64,000 nt of DNA from Cylindrotheca closterium (taxonomy: Eukaryota; Bacillariophyta; Bacillariophyceae; Bacillariales; Bacillariaceae), in the NCBI GenBank assembly GCA_933822405.4, contig CAKOGP040002325.1, positions 62,001-126,000 of the forward strand. The letters run 5' to 3'. Every line of letters begins with the position of its first letter. Positions within the stretch are counted from its first letter, which is position 1. The notes below the pieces were generated by a model. That model ran no database searches and was not told where the DNA came from. It was given only the letters and a program-made list of their open reading frames with translations. The translations under genes were made by a program, and so were the position numbers. Positions 20,725-30,563 of the stretch are shown here, piece after piece.

Positions 20725-21297
20725 TCACCTCGATTTCTGTTGCAACAAAGAAGACACATGTTGCATGTTGTTCTCCATTGCCGGTACGCTGTAAAGAGAT
20801 GCCTTTAGGGCTGGACGAAGATGCCGCAACCGTATTCTTGACTCTTCGTATAGATGAAAAGAGTCGGAGCAGATCATTGGCATTTGCTCCCTTACTTGTC
20901 TATCATGTTCTGTGTCCGTGTATTGTGGACTACTCGTAGTGGTGGTCAGCGCGTACAAATGATAGGATAGAGCCAGATTGTAGATCATTGCCAAGACCAA
21001 GAGCTCTTCGGAACAATTGTCCCTACTGCCCACATGAGGGTCCATTGGATTTCGGTCCATCAATGTGCTTTCACTGGAAACAGCAACAGTATCAATGGAG
21101 ATACTGGTTCGATTGTGTTGCATCTCTGTTGGGACATTGCACTTCGCAAATCCTTCCAAGACGGAATGAATGGCATCCAAGTAAAATCCGGCTCGAATGT
21201 AACGGACTGTTGTATCGTGGTACTCTTGCAACGGTGGCAGTCGCGATTCTAGGTATCCTAGAGTTTGGGAATGCTGAGGGAGGCTGACTTCTGCCAT
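20725..21297 (-). CDS. Family F protein (copy 1), unknown function
   Basis: This 190-aa protein starts at ATG 21297. The open frame runs further upstream, but similarity to copies 2-4 begins at MAEVSLPQHSQT. Conserved blocks in all four copies of the window are E-RLPPL, TVRYIRAGFYLDAIHSVLEGF (YYLDAIHSIMEGF in copies 3-4), DRNPMD, a central AM(I/L)YNLALSYH helix, HLYEE-IRLR-L-P-LK-SLYS and NNMQHV near the C-terminus. The YNLALSYH/HLYEE pattern resembles helical (TPR-like) repeats, but I cannot name a domain. No signal peptide or TM segment is seen. Copy 2 follows in tandem 1.2 kb upstream in transcript terms. The last codons differ (QQKSR versus QQR), reflecting a small frame change at the 3' end. 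Confidence 0.75.
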   Translation of the reverse strand: MAEVSLPQHSQTLGYLESRLPPLQEYHDTTVRYIRAGFYLDAIHSVLEGFAKCNVPTEMQHNRTSISIDTVAVSSESTLMDRNPMDPHVGSRDNCSEELLVLAMIYNLALSYHLYALTTTTSSPQYTDTEHDRQVREQMPMICSDSFHLYEESRIRLRHLRPALKASLYSVPAMENNMQHVSSLLQQKSR

Positions 21298-22531
21298 TGT
21301 TGTTGTTACTGTTACTTTTACTGATATTTGAAAGGAGTGTAGAATAGTGAGGACATGCTTTGGCACTTTCTTCCTCGGACTGAATCGAAATGTCGAACGT
21401 TTAAGGTTCAAGTGCGTGGCATGAGATAGTTCAAGTGCGTGGCATGAGTGAATCCACCACTCACAAAACCGAACGGGAGCAAAACACATATGAAACACAA
21501 GAAACACGTCATTTTCGGGGTAACTAAACAATCTCGTCTTGTTCACAGTTTGCATTCTCCCAAAATATTTCCAAATGAACAGATTCAGTCTTCAAGTTCA
21601 GTCGACAAAGAACAATTTGCCGTCACTATTCAAATAGGGGTAAATTGTCAGTCAATGGAACCAAATGACAACTCATATTTTGGGCATCTGTCCACACAGG
21701 AACTGCCGGGAAAATCAATATTTACTCCCAAGAATTGTATGCTAAATTTCTATTTCCCGGCCGTTCCAGCAGAAGGCAGGTAGAGGTGTTTGCCGTCAAC
21801 AAATCAAACAAAACGGTGCGCTGTATACTACTGTAGGTAGCTACAGTACTTGCCTATTCTGTTCCTACCTACGATTGATACGCGATAATTTGGAGGATAT
21901 TTCAGTCGACCACAAGCATCGAATTCGAACTTGATCATGAATGGAAAGTAAGATAGACCCAGGCCCACGGAGTAACTGGTACTGTTTGATTGGAATTGTG
22001 AGAATGCCGAAGAATGCGGTTTGAAAATTGACCTGCCTTTTTTGTTGTTCATATCCAAAGCAACCTGTTTTGCGACTGTCGCTTGCTCATTGGAGATCTC
22101 TCTCCCATCCTTCTCCTTTTCCCACCTACGGCCGAGGACCGCAACGTGATCAGACCAAACTGGAGACCAGCTAGTACCTACCTAAAACCAATAGGCAATC
22201 ATCCGTAGGCACTCGCATAGATTTGAGGGGAAAGTTTGTAGAGGTACTGTAGCACCTGATACTAATGGTACGGTGTACCTTGGATTGACTAATTGGATTC
22301 CTCATCGCGTGCACTTGATACTATGCCGAGCCCGAGCTTCAACAAAGCATTGCCCGCCGAATCTATAGTAGAAGATCGGACGCCCAAATACCAGCAACTG
22401 CAGCAGTGTAGCAATACCTTCATCGTAGGACAAGATACCGATGCTGCAAAAGAGGAATTCTTTTTGACTATCCTTCGTACTGCTGCTAGAGAAGAAAACC
22501 ATCAGAGCGCTAAATCACTGGCATTTATTGG
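21298..22531. other. Gap between F copies 1 and 2, doubtful short ORF
   Basis: No clear gene is seen. A plus-strand frame from ATG 22323 to 22595 (90 aa, starts MPSPSFNKALPAES) has coding-like composition but overlaps the 3' end of F copy 2, and no family was recognised. The motif GTAGGTAGCTACAGTACTTG lies near 21833-21852. Confidence 0.3.
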
Positions 22532-23101
22532 TTATCGTTGCTGCAACAAAGAAGACACATGTTGCATGTTGTTCTCTATTGCCGGTACGCTGTAAAGAAA
22601 TGCCTTTAGGGCTGGACGAAGATGCCGCAACCGTATTCTTGACTCTTCGTATAGATGAAAGGAGTCATAGCAAATCATTGGCAGTTGTTCCCTTACTTGT
22701 CTATCATGTTCTGTGCCTGTGTGTTGTGAAGTACTGCTAATGGTGGTAAGCGCGTACAAATGATAGGATAGCGCAAGATTGTAGATCATTGCCAAGACCA
22801 AGAGCTCTTCGGAATAAGTGTCGTCACCATCATTGTGAGGATCCATTGGATTTCGGTCCAGCACTATGTTTCCACTCGAAACAGCAACAGCATCAACGGA
22901 GATACTGGTTCGATCGTGTTGCATATCTTTTGGGACATTGCACTTCGCAAATCCTTCCAAGACGGAATGAATGGCATCCAAGTAAAATCCCGCTCGAATA
23001 TACCTGACCGTTGCATTGTGGCTCTCTTGTAACGGTGGCAGTCGTAATTCTAGGTATTCTTCTGAAGTCTGAGAATGCTGAGGGAGGTTGACTTCCATCA
23101 T
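22532..23101 (-). CDS. Family F protein (copy 2), unknown function
   Basis: This 189-aa protein starts at ATG 23101; the codon at 23158 that opens the frame is not ATG. It is a close paralogue of copy 1: TVRYIRAGFYLDAIHSVLEGF, EELLVLAMIYNLALSYHLYA, SFHLYEESRIRLRHLRPALK and ENNMQHVSSLLQQ are all retained. The region 22535-23100 is homologous to 20740-21297, with substitutions and small indels concentrated around the N-terminus (EEYLELRLPPL versus GYLESRLPPL) and the DRNPMD-to-EELL linker. Same direction and spacing indicate tandem duplication. Function is unknown; no compartment signal is seen. Confidence 0.75.
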   Translation of the reverse strand: MMEVNLPQHSQTSEEYLELRLPPLQESHNATVRYIRAGFYLDAIHSVLEGFAKCNVPKDMQHDRTSISVDAVAVSSGNIVLDRNPMDPHNDGDDTYSEELLVLAMIYNLALSYHLYALTTISSTSQHTGTEHDRQVREQLPMICYDSFHLYEESRIRLRHLRPALKAFLYSVPAIENNMQHVSSLLQQR

Positions 23102-23204
23102 TTTTGTTGTTGTGGTACTGTCAAATCGATTTGTAAGACGAGTGCAGAATTTGCTCAAGTTTCTGGAAATAGTGAGGACGCTCCTTGGCCTTGAACCCTT
23201 GTTT

Positions 23205-23402
23205 GAACTTGAATGTTGAACCTCGGAAGGTATGACGGAGAAACTCAGTAATAAGCGCTAATCACATATATAGGAATCACGTGTATAAAAATCTGAAACG
23301 TCGAACTTGAATGTTGAACCTCGGAAGGTATGACGGAGAAACTCAGTAATAAGCGCTAATCACATATATAGGAATCACGTGTATACAAAAATCTGAAACG
23401 TC
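23205..23402. repeat. 98-bp tandem duplication
   Basis: Two direct copies, 23205-23302 and 23303-23402, differ by a 2-bp insertion in copy 2 (GTATACAAAAATC versus GTATAAAAATC). Each contains GAATGTTGAACCTCGGAAGG and TAAGCGCTAATCACATATAT. The unit sits directly upstream of F copy 2 and may have duplicated part of its promoter. Confidence 0.9.
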
Positions 23403-24399
23403 GACGTCGCATCGACGGGATAACTCAATTCTTGTTCCTTTTGTGTGATCATTTATTTCAATATATTTTTATAATATAGTAGAAAATGATGCTAGCTTCA
23501 AGTCCAATCATCCCCAAGAACAATTTGCCGTCATCTACTCTATGTTTACATATCTAATAATTTGGAGTACAATCCCCCGGTTGGACGGTTTAGTGAACTA
23601 CCTTCAAGTTATGGAATATCTTCAAGTTTGCTCCCACTAAAATCAAGGGTAACTCTGTTGCGAGAGCGATACCAAAAACATTGGACGAGATTCATGAACT
23701 GCTTTTTAAAAAATGATTCGGCAAGAAAATAGTGGAACCGTAACTGGGTCAGAAACGGAAACAAAGAAAGAAACTTCTATCGGCACTGCTGTGTGAAGAC
23801 TGAGGCAGATATCCAGTGGGCCTCGTCCCCTCGGTACGAGGTTGATTGAGAAGGGAAGAGCGTGAGGTGTCCAGTGAGCGTTAGAATGAGTGCCGCAAGG
23901 ATCTACGAGAGTACTGAGGAGAATTTGAGCGCAAGTCAACGCGAGGTACTTTATCCAGTAGTGGGTTATAGAATCATGATACGAACCGAAGATCACGAAT
24001 ATCCAGTGAGTGCTAAAATAGTGAAAAGGAGGGCAAAGCGCTACTTGAAGTCATGATATTAGAACAGTATCAAGAATATGAGCTTAAGCCTAACCCCGAA
24101 ACTATCTTTTTGGACATTACCTTCAAGGCAGAAATGCCTCGCTTGGAAAGCTTGGTGACTTTTTCCATCTTCAAGTAAAAACAGCAATGATCATGACGAA
24201 GGGTGAATGGTTCGCAATAACTTGGACGAACTACATCACCTACCTCCTAGTGCGCCAAGTAATACTCAAGGGGTGCAATAGTGCCTTTCGTTGGTCATCA
24301 ATCAGAGTGTCAACAGAGAAAATTTATTGCATGCTCAATTATCATATAACTCTTTAGTCCTAGCATTAGATTATCTTGTTTTTTGATATCATTGCAATT
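23403..24399. other. 1-kb gap, no supported gene
   Basis: A 56-codon plus frame (ATG 23887 to about 24056, starts MSAARIYESTEENLS, Lys/Arg-rich C-terminus) may be a fragment; nothing similar is seen elsewhere in the window. Otherwise no signal was recognised. Confidence 0.35.
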
Positions 24400-27300
24400 C
24401 TATTGCCGTTCCAAGAACAGTTTGCCAAGCTCCAAATGCTCGGCTTCTTGTACACTTGTGCAAGGTGTCAACGCCCATAGCTCAAGATTGACAATTTCGA
24501 ATAGAGACCCGTCGGAATGAACTTTGGACAACGATGGTGAATCAAATGTCGCACATGGACTCGACGTGCCAACCAGCAAGTCGCCTTGAATATCAAGTCC
24601 AAATCCCCATTCGTGTGGATTAAAGGGAGGATCGGAGGTCTTCTTTTCTCCACTTGGTGTTCCACCACCGACTGCTATTCGATCATGTGTGCAAAGCTGG
24701 TAGTATTGATTGTCTCCAGTGTGCGGGTACACGTCAATCTCAGATTCGAGTTGGGCTTGTTCCAAAATGTCATTTGTGGCTTCTAGACGAGAGCGTCTCA
24801 TCTTCCACAAAAAAGATTCGCCAGTACCAAAGTAACTGGGACTCTTTCGCCATGGCTGCCCGGTAAAGCAACCAAATACTTCGCCATCCACAGTCTCCAA
24901 TGCGAGAATACCATACTGAACGCCTCTCGAACGCTTCAAAAAGGTCAACATGGAGGCACCATCTCGGACCAGCGAGTATCGAAGGAAGAAGTTTTCGGTA
25001 CTCTGTGAATGGGGCAAGAATGCCGCCAAGCTCTCCATCATGGGTGGACTCAACACATGAGGAGATGCCGACAAATCATCCGCGCAGGTTCCCAAAATCA
25101 TAAAGTCCAACGAACCACCGCCACCATACCCATTGACGTATTCGTCCTTGACAATATTCCACGAATCGAATCGCTGATCTTCCCCCGATTGAGATTGCAA
25201 ATCCCAGGATGCACCATCGTCATCATCCGAATCATCATCGTTGACGACTTCTCGTTTGGACATGGTCATGTTGGAAATTTCTCGAAACATGGTGACATTG
25301 GCTGCTGTTCGTGTGAAAAGAAAAGAAAAGGAAGAAAAAGAAGTCAGATTGATATGATTTCCAATGCACGCATGCCATGCAACTTGTCATTTGACATAAT
25401 GTTACTCACATCCATCACCAACCATCATATTGGCGGCTACCACTTCCTCATCGGAAAAGGTCCTTCGAATGCTTCTTCGAAAGACTTCATCAAAGTTATT
25501 CTGTCGATGACTGTACAAGGACATGGTTTCATCATCAAAACTAGTGCATTGACGTATGCTGCTCATATTTTCCCACATTGGATATGCCCTGGGGTCGCTA
25601 TCATCGTATTCCATTTCGGGCATTTCGGTAACTTCCATGCCTTCTCCATCGTATTGACTGTTGCGAGAGGTGCGTCGGACCAACACAGCCTTTTTATCAA
25701 TGACAAAGGCAGCTTCGTCTGATTTAGATGACATGGTGGAACGATCCGTCTTGTCAGTAATGGTAGATGGAATTTGAATGGCCGGTGGAAAGGAATCTTG
25801 CGACTGAAACTCGAACGGTTTCGACAAAAAGTGACCCTTTTGTTGGCTCAACCATGCGGAAGCAATGTCCGGAGTTGCAGAGTAGGCTGGCAAGAGTTCT
25901 TGTGATCTTTCTGTCTCGGCCCGTCTTGTAGATGCCAGCAATGAATTCTGATGATCCAACATCTTATTTCCATTGGTAGATGCCAACAATGAATTCTGAT
26001 GATCAAAGACCTTCTTTCGTGAGTGGGTAGATCCCCCAGGAGACAATGGATCATCCTCATTGTCCGTGTCATCCATTAAGGAATGATCCAAAGCCTCCAA
26101 ATCCACAACAGGAGGAAAGGTTCCAGAAACCACATGACTGTCGTCTTGAAAGAGTTCCACTCTGGACATGGGATAATGCTGATGATGCATGGAAGCACCA
26201 CCAGTAGCAGTAGTAACAGAATCAGATCGTATCGCATTGGCATGATGAATGCTTGGAATGCTAGAAATGGATGGTGATCTCAAGGCGGTGGCATGATGAA
26301 TGCTGGGAATGCTAGAAATGGATTGGGATCGCAAGGCATTGGCATGTCGAATGCTGGGAATCCCATTACTACTCTCCGTAGCGTTCGATGGCGATCGTAT
26401 GGCAGTTCCATGTCGAATGCTTGGAATGCTGCCAATGGATGGCGATCGAATGGCATTGGCATGATGAATGCTTGGAATGCTGCCAATGGATTCGGATCTT
26501 AGCGGAGAGGCATGATGAATGCTTGGAACACTGGCCATGCTCTCGGACCGTTGTGCCAAGGGTGGACGTCCACTGGGTGGTCGTCCCGACTGACTCAAGG
26601 CCAATTTGCCATCCGAATTGGATCGTCGCAAAAAAGCAGAAGCGGATTTGCGCCTCGTCATGGGTGGTGTTTGAGACGAAAAGGTAACGCTCTTGCGGGA
26701 GGAAGTACTGGCTCGCCGTTGTTGAAGAAATCCACGGGGTGGTGGAACGGAAGGATGATATTGTTGTTGTTGTTGTTGTTGATATTGTTGATGCATGTTT
26801 GTGCTGCCAAATGTCAAGGAATGAGATCGTTGGTATCGTGCCTTTTGCAATGGCGATGCCGCTCTCATTTTATTGCTATTGCTAGCATCGATCCGTCTAA
26901 AAATCATCTCCATTGGTTCACCACCAGCTGCAGCGCTGGCACCTGTAGCGGTGCTGGCAAAGGAAAATCTCGAAGAATCCCGAATCATTTGGGGTGTTGC
27001 GGCAGAACCATTGCTCAAGATGGAAACGGCCGAAGACGTTCGTTTGAAAATGGACTTTTTGGAGGCAGCGTGAGTGACGGCAATCCCGGATTCATGAGCT
27101 TGCCACAGGGGTGATTTGTGAGATTTGCGATCCTCTAGAATCTGGAGACGACGTTGACTGCCTACGGATAGGGTTCGCTCCCTCATGGTTTCGGGTCGTG
27201 GTGTTGCTAGATCACCATCGTTTGTATCATCTCCCTCTGTATGATCCTCAGTATAACGTGATGATGATTCTTGATTGTCATCAAACACTTCTTCCGGTGC

Positions 27301-27789
27301 CCGATTTTCACTCGCTTTTAGATGGCGGGGAGTTTGCCAATCAAAAAACAAATCTTCGTCTCCCAAGCGTTCGTAGGCCAATTGGACTTCCACTTCGTTT
27401 CCGTGCACACACAAATGATCCAAAAAGTTGCGTTCCGGTAGCGTCAAAGTCATTCTGCGACGTTCCACTTGTTTTTTGAGTCCTTCTCTCGACGTGTCAC
27501 TGGCTGGAACGGATGGTTGCTGAAACGTCTTGGGGTCGAGGTCGATAATGAGAGGTTCCTTCAATATGGTGGGCGATGGTCCAATGGGGGAAGAAACGGC
27601 TGGTTTGCTGTTGTTGGCGTTGTTGCTATTGTTGTTGCTGTTATTGTTGGCATTGGAATTGCTATTGTTGCCAGAAGATGTGTTCGAGTTGTTGGGTCTC
27701 AGCACTCCCCCCGTTTGTGCCGTGGCTTCTGTCGATTTTGGACTCACTGAGAGCCTGGGTGTGGCTTGTGGTGATGAGGAGGATTCCAT
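24400..27789 (-). CDS. Large TLDc-domain protein with RSxSI-SIPSIHHA repeats
   Basis: Two exons are inferred: 27789-25410 and 25304-24400, giving 1094 aa, joined across a 105-nt intron (25305-25409, GTGAGT...CGAACAG). Splicing links GDG to SANVTMFREISN in frame and makes one protein out of two frames that would otherwise appear separate. Residues 1-790 are mostly disordered: an Asn/Ser-rich start, a basic-Ser region and a Gln run (about residue 340). About seven imperfect 17-residue repeats, RSxSIxSIPSIxHAxA(I/L), span roughly residues 415-520. Each carries an RSxS phospho-acceptor-like motif. The C-terminus is a TLDc domain (RDGASMLTFLK, LALETVDGEVFGCF, GESFLWK, CTHDRIAVGGG, FEIVNLELWALTP). 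Role in stress or V-ATPase regulation is inferred from the family. Confidence 0.82.
26230..26550 (-). repeat. Coding minisatellite, about 51-bp units
   Basis: These are seven imperfect tandem units within the large TLDc gene. They are visible on the plus strand as recurring GATGAATGCTTGGAATGCT and TGGCATGATGAATGCT blocks, and they encode the RSxSI-SIPSIHHA repeat array. One unit carries an insertion (NATESSN). Units are similar but not identical, so the array is partly aged. Confidence 0.85.
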
Positions 27790-28942
27790 ACTGCTTTGTT
27801 TGTTCCTGTCTTTGTCTTTAACTTTGTTGTGTATGTGTGAATTCTGGTATTTTTGTTATCGTAACAATAGACTAACAATGTATTGTATTGGAATGTATTG
27901 TCTTGTCTTGTGCGTATTGCAAGCAAGCGTGTGTGTTGATAACTTCTGTTTAGCGATGCAAGTATTCCGTTTTTGTGTGTTTGCCTTCTCAATGATGCTC
28001 TCTGTTCGGGTCGGGATTGAATGAATGTGACAAGGTGCTCTGACAGTTACAGTTAGGTCACTTCAATACTGCAAGTCTTGCTAATTTCGCAAAAACAACT
28101 TGTTCTCCATCTCCTTGTTTGCGATGCGATGAATTTGGCTCGATGATATTTTTCTGTGTAACATGAGTACCAGTGTTTACGCGTTGCATCCGGTCGGACC
28201 TTCCGATGGCCGGCTCGTAAATACGTATGGAGTCAAAACGGTTTGAAACATAAGAAATGGCGGGGGGAGGAATTTTGAAAAATCTAGAGCGGGGTATTCA
28301 GCGGGACATTTGGGTCGATCTAGTCAGGCGTTATTCCACATCGTTTTTTTGTTTCTTCGCGCCGGTCCCTTCCGAAAAATGCCTCGTCTACGGTGTTCAA
28401 CGTTCAAAAATGCTACATCCGAGTTCTCCAGTCCCATTTCTCGTCGATGTACCACATTGTACGTTGAATACCCGTAGAAGATAACGTCTTCTACCGGTGA
28501 AATGCAACAGGAGGATCGGTCGGGTCGATTACTGACTCATCTTGGTCGATTGAATCAATGAGAAAATGAAGAAAGCGAACTGATGGTGCTGCGATGACGT
28601 GGTCGTATGCGATGGTATTGGATAGGCCAAACATTTGAAATCCGATCCTCCGATTTGTTCCGAAAAGGAATGAGAATTTGGGAGATTTACGGAGTTGGCC
28701 ATTGTACGAGGTCCGTACTCCCCTACCGTACCAAATCGGAATTCCTAAAAAGATACCTCGGAATTCACGACGAAAACCATGGTCTTATCAGGCCTAATAC
28801 AGTAACTCCACGTCCCTCATCTGGTTCTCATATCTTTTTTTGTTGTTGTTGCGCCTTTGATTTGGTTCAGTCCAACAGTTTATCCATTCCATCCATTCTA
28901 ATCAATCATTCAATCCATCCATCCATCAGACAATCCTTCATC
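27790..28942. other. 1.15-kb intergenic between divergent genes
   Basis: No gene is seen. This is the shared upstream region of the TLDc gene (minus) and the PLP-enzyme gene (plus). It has an AP-1-like TGACTCAT at about 28532, a GGTCGATTGAATCAATG stretch nearby, and CCAT/ATCA short repeats at 28886-28930 in the likely 5' UTR of the latter. Confidence 0.5.
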
Positions 28943-30263
28943 ATGAGCCCAGCTTCTTCCACTACCACCACCAAATCTGTCGTGACTCCCAAGTTGGACA
29001 TTTCTAAGCTGGACCGACGCATTTACACACCGCATGATACGCCATTGGAGGCCATGCCGCAGTTGTCCAAAGCCTTGGGCAACAAGGTCAACTTGTTTAT
29101 CAAACGCGACGACATGTTGGGATTGACGGGGGGTGGCAACAAGACCCGCAAATTGGAATTTGTTCTGGCCGAAGCCATTCAGGAAGGCGCCGATACCATT
29201 GTCACCTGTGGAGCCGTCCAATCCAATCACTGTCGTTTGACATTGAGTGCCTGCAACAAGGAAGGCTTGGATTGTTGCTTGGTTTTGGAAGAACGCGTGG
29301 AAGGTTCGTATCATCCCAATGCCGGTGGCAATCATTACCTCTTTCGATTGTTGGGCGCCAAATCCATCACCAAGGTTGGTTTGGGAGAAGCCCCCAAGGC
29401 GGTTGAGGCCTTGGCGGAAGAACTACGCAAACAAGGAAAGAAGGTCTACTGTGTGCCTGGTGGGGCCAGTAATGAATTGGGAGCGACTGCCTATGTGGGT
29501 TGTGCTCAAGAAATTCAGGTACGACACACACGATTTATTTCTATTGTCAATGTTGATATATGTATATATGTATATATATATATATTAGTGCTGCCATGTT
29601 TGAATATTGTCATCTGACCATTTTCTTTATTCATTGTTCTTTCCGTTCCTTTCTCTAATATTGCAGAAACAAGCTGCCGCCCAAGACATTCATGTCAACA
29701 CGGTCGTGTGTGCCTCTGGCTCGGGTGGTACTCATGCGGGCATGTCCTTGGGATTCTCCTCGGACCCCAATACCAATGTGATTGGCATTTCCACGCGCCA
29801 TCCCAAGGATCATCAAACCGAACACATTTATGGATTGGCCCAAAAGACTTATTCCTTTTTGCTCAAGAAGAATGGAATGGATGCTAGTAGTAGTAGTAGT
29901 AGTACTGCAACATTGCCACACGACGCCGTGGTCGTGCTCGACGACTACGTTGGGCCTGGATATTCTCTGCCCACGGCTGGCATGGAAGAAGCCGTCACCA
30001 TGTTTGCCCGTCTCGAAGGAATCTTGCTGGATCCTGTGTATACCGGCAAGGCGGCAGCGGGATTGATTGATTTGGTGCGTCAAGGCGCCTTTCCGGAAGG
30101 ATCGAATGTCGTCTTTTTGCACACGGGGGGAGCACCCTCCTTGTATCATTATCAACCCATCATGCCATCCATGGAAGATGCGGTGTTGCCACCGCCATCG
30201 GATGCTCCTGCCAACAAGAGGAGAAGCGATTCGACCTCGATGGAAGAAAAGAAGACGGATTAA
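28943..30263 (+). CDS. D-cysteine desulfhydrase / ACC deaminase family PLP enzyme
   Basis: Two exons are inferred: 28943-29518 and 29667-30263, giving 390 aa, joined in phase 0 across a 148-nt intron with a TA-rich microsatellite. ATG 28943 was chosen because similarity begins soon after; the upstream open frame is 5' UTR. Hallmarks are FIKRDDMLGLTGGGNKTRKL, with the PLP-binding Lys at residue 67, GAVQSNHCR, CVPGGASNELGA, ASGSGGTHAG, the catalytic-site stretch RLEGILLDPVYTGKAA and FLHTGGAPSLY. All are in family order. The family (tryptophan-synthase-beta fold) degrades D-cysteine to pyruvate, H2S and ammonia, or cleaves ACC. The sequence alone does not settle which. A Ser run (residue about 270) and a Ser/Lys tail are diatom-like insertions. 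No targeting peptide is evident, so it is probably cytosolic. Confidence 0.9.
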
Positions 30264-30563
30264 CATTTCTTTTTGAGTATTGACCATGTTGAAGACAATG
30301 ATGGCAATTGGAACTACAATTGCAATACTTCAACATGATGTAGCTAGACGAATATTTACATAACAGATCATACATAGTGATACATTTTCTGCAATGCTAT
30401 TAGGTAATGATATCATCTGAAGATTCAACATTACCAATAAAAGCAGTGCCTAACTACAATATAAGTATTATACGACTATTGATAAGTCTACTATGTTACA
30501 ACAATGTCGTGGCCTCCTCTTCCTCCAAACAGATAGTGTCGCAACTATATATATATATACATA

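Noticed and set aside
20725..21555. Longer start for F copy 1 at 21555
   Set aside because: Similarity with the other F copies begins at ATG 21297, and the upstream part has a different, basic/aromatic composition.
25402..25410. Treating the 795-codon frame and the 296-codon frame at 24.4-27.8 kb as two genes
   Set aside because: A GTGAGT...CGAACAG intron joins them in frame, and the TLDc frame has no promoter-sized gap upstream.
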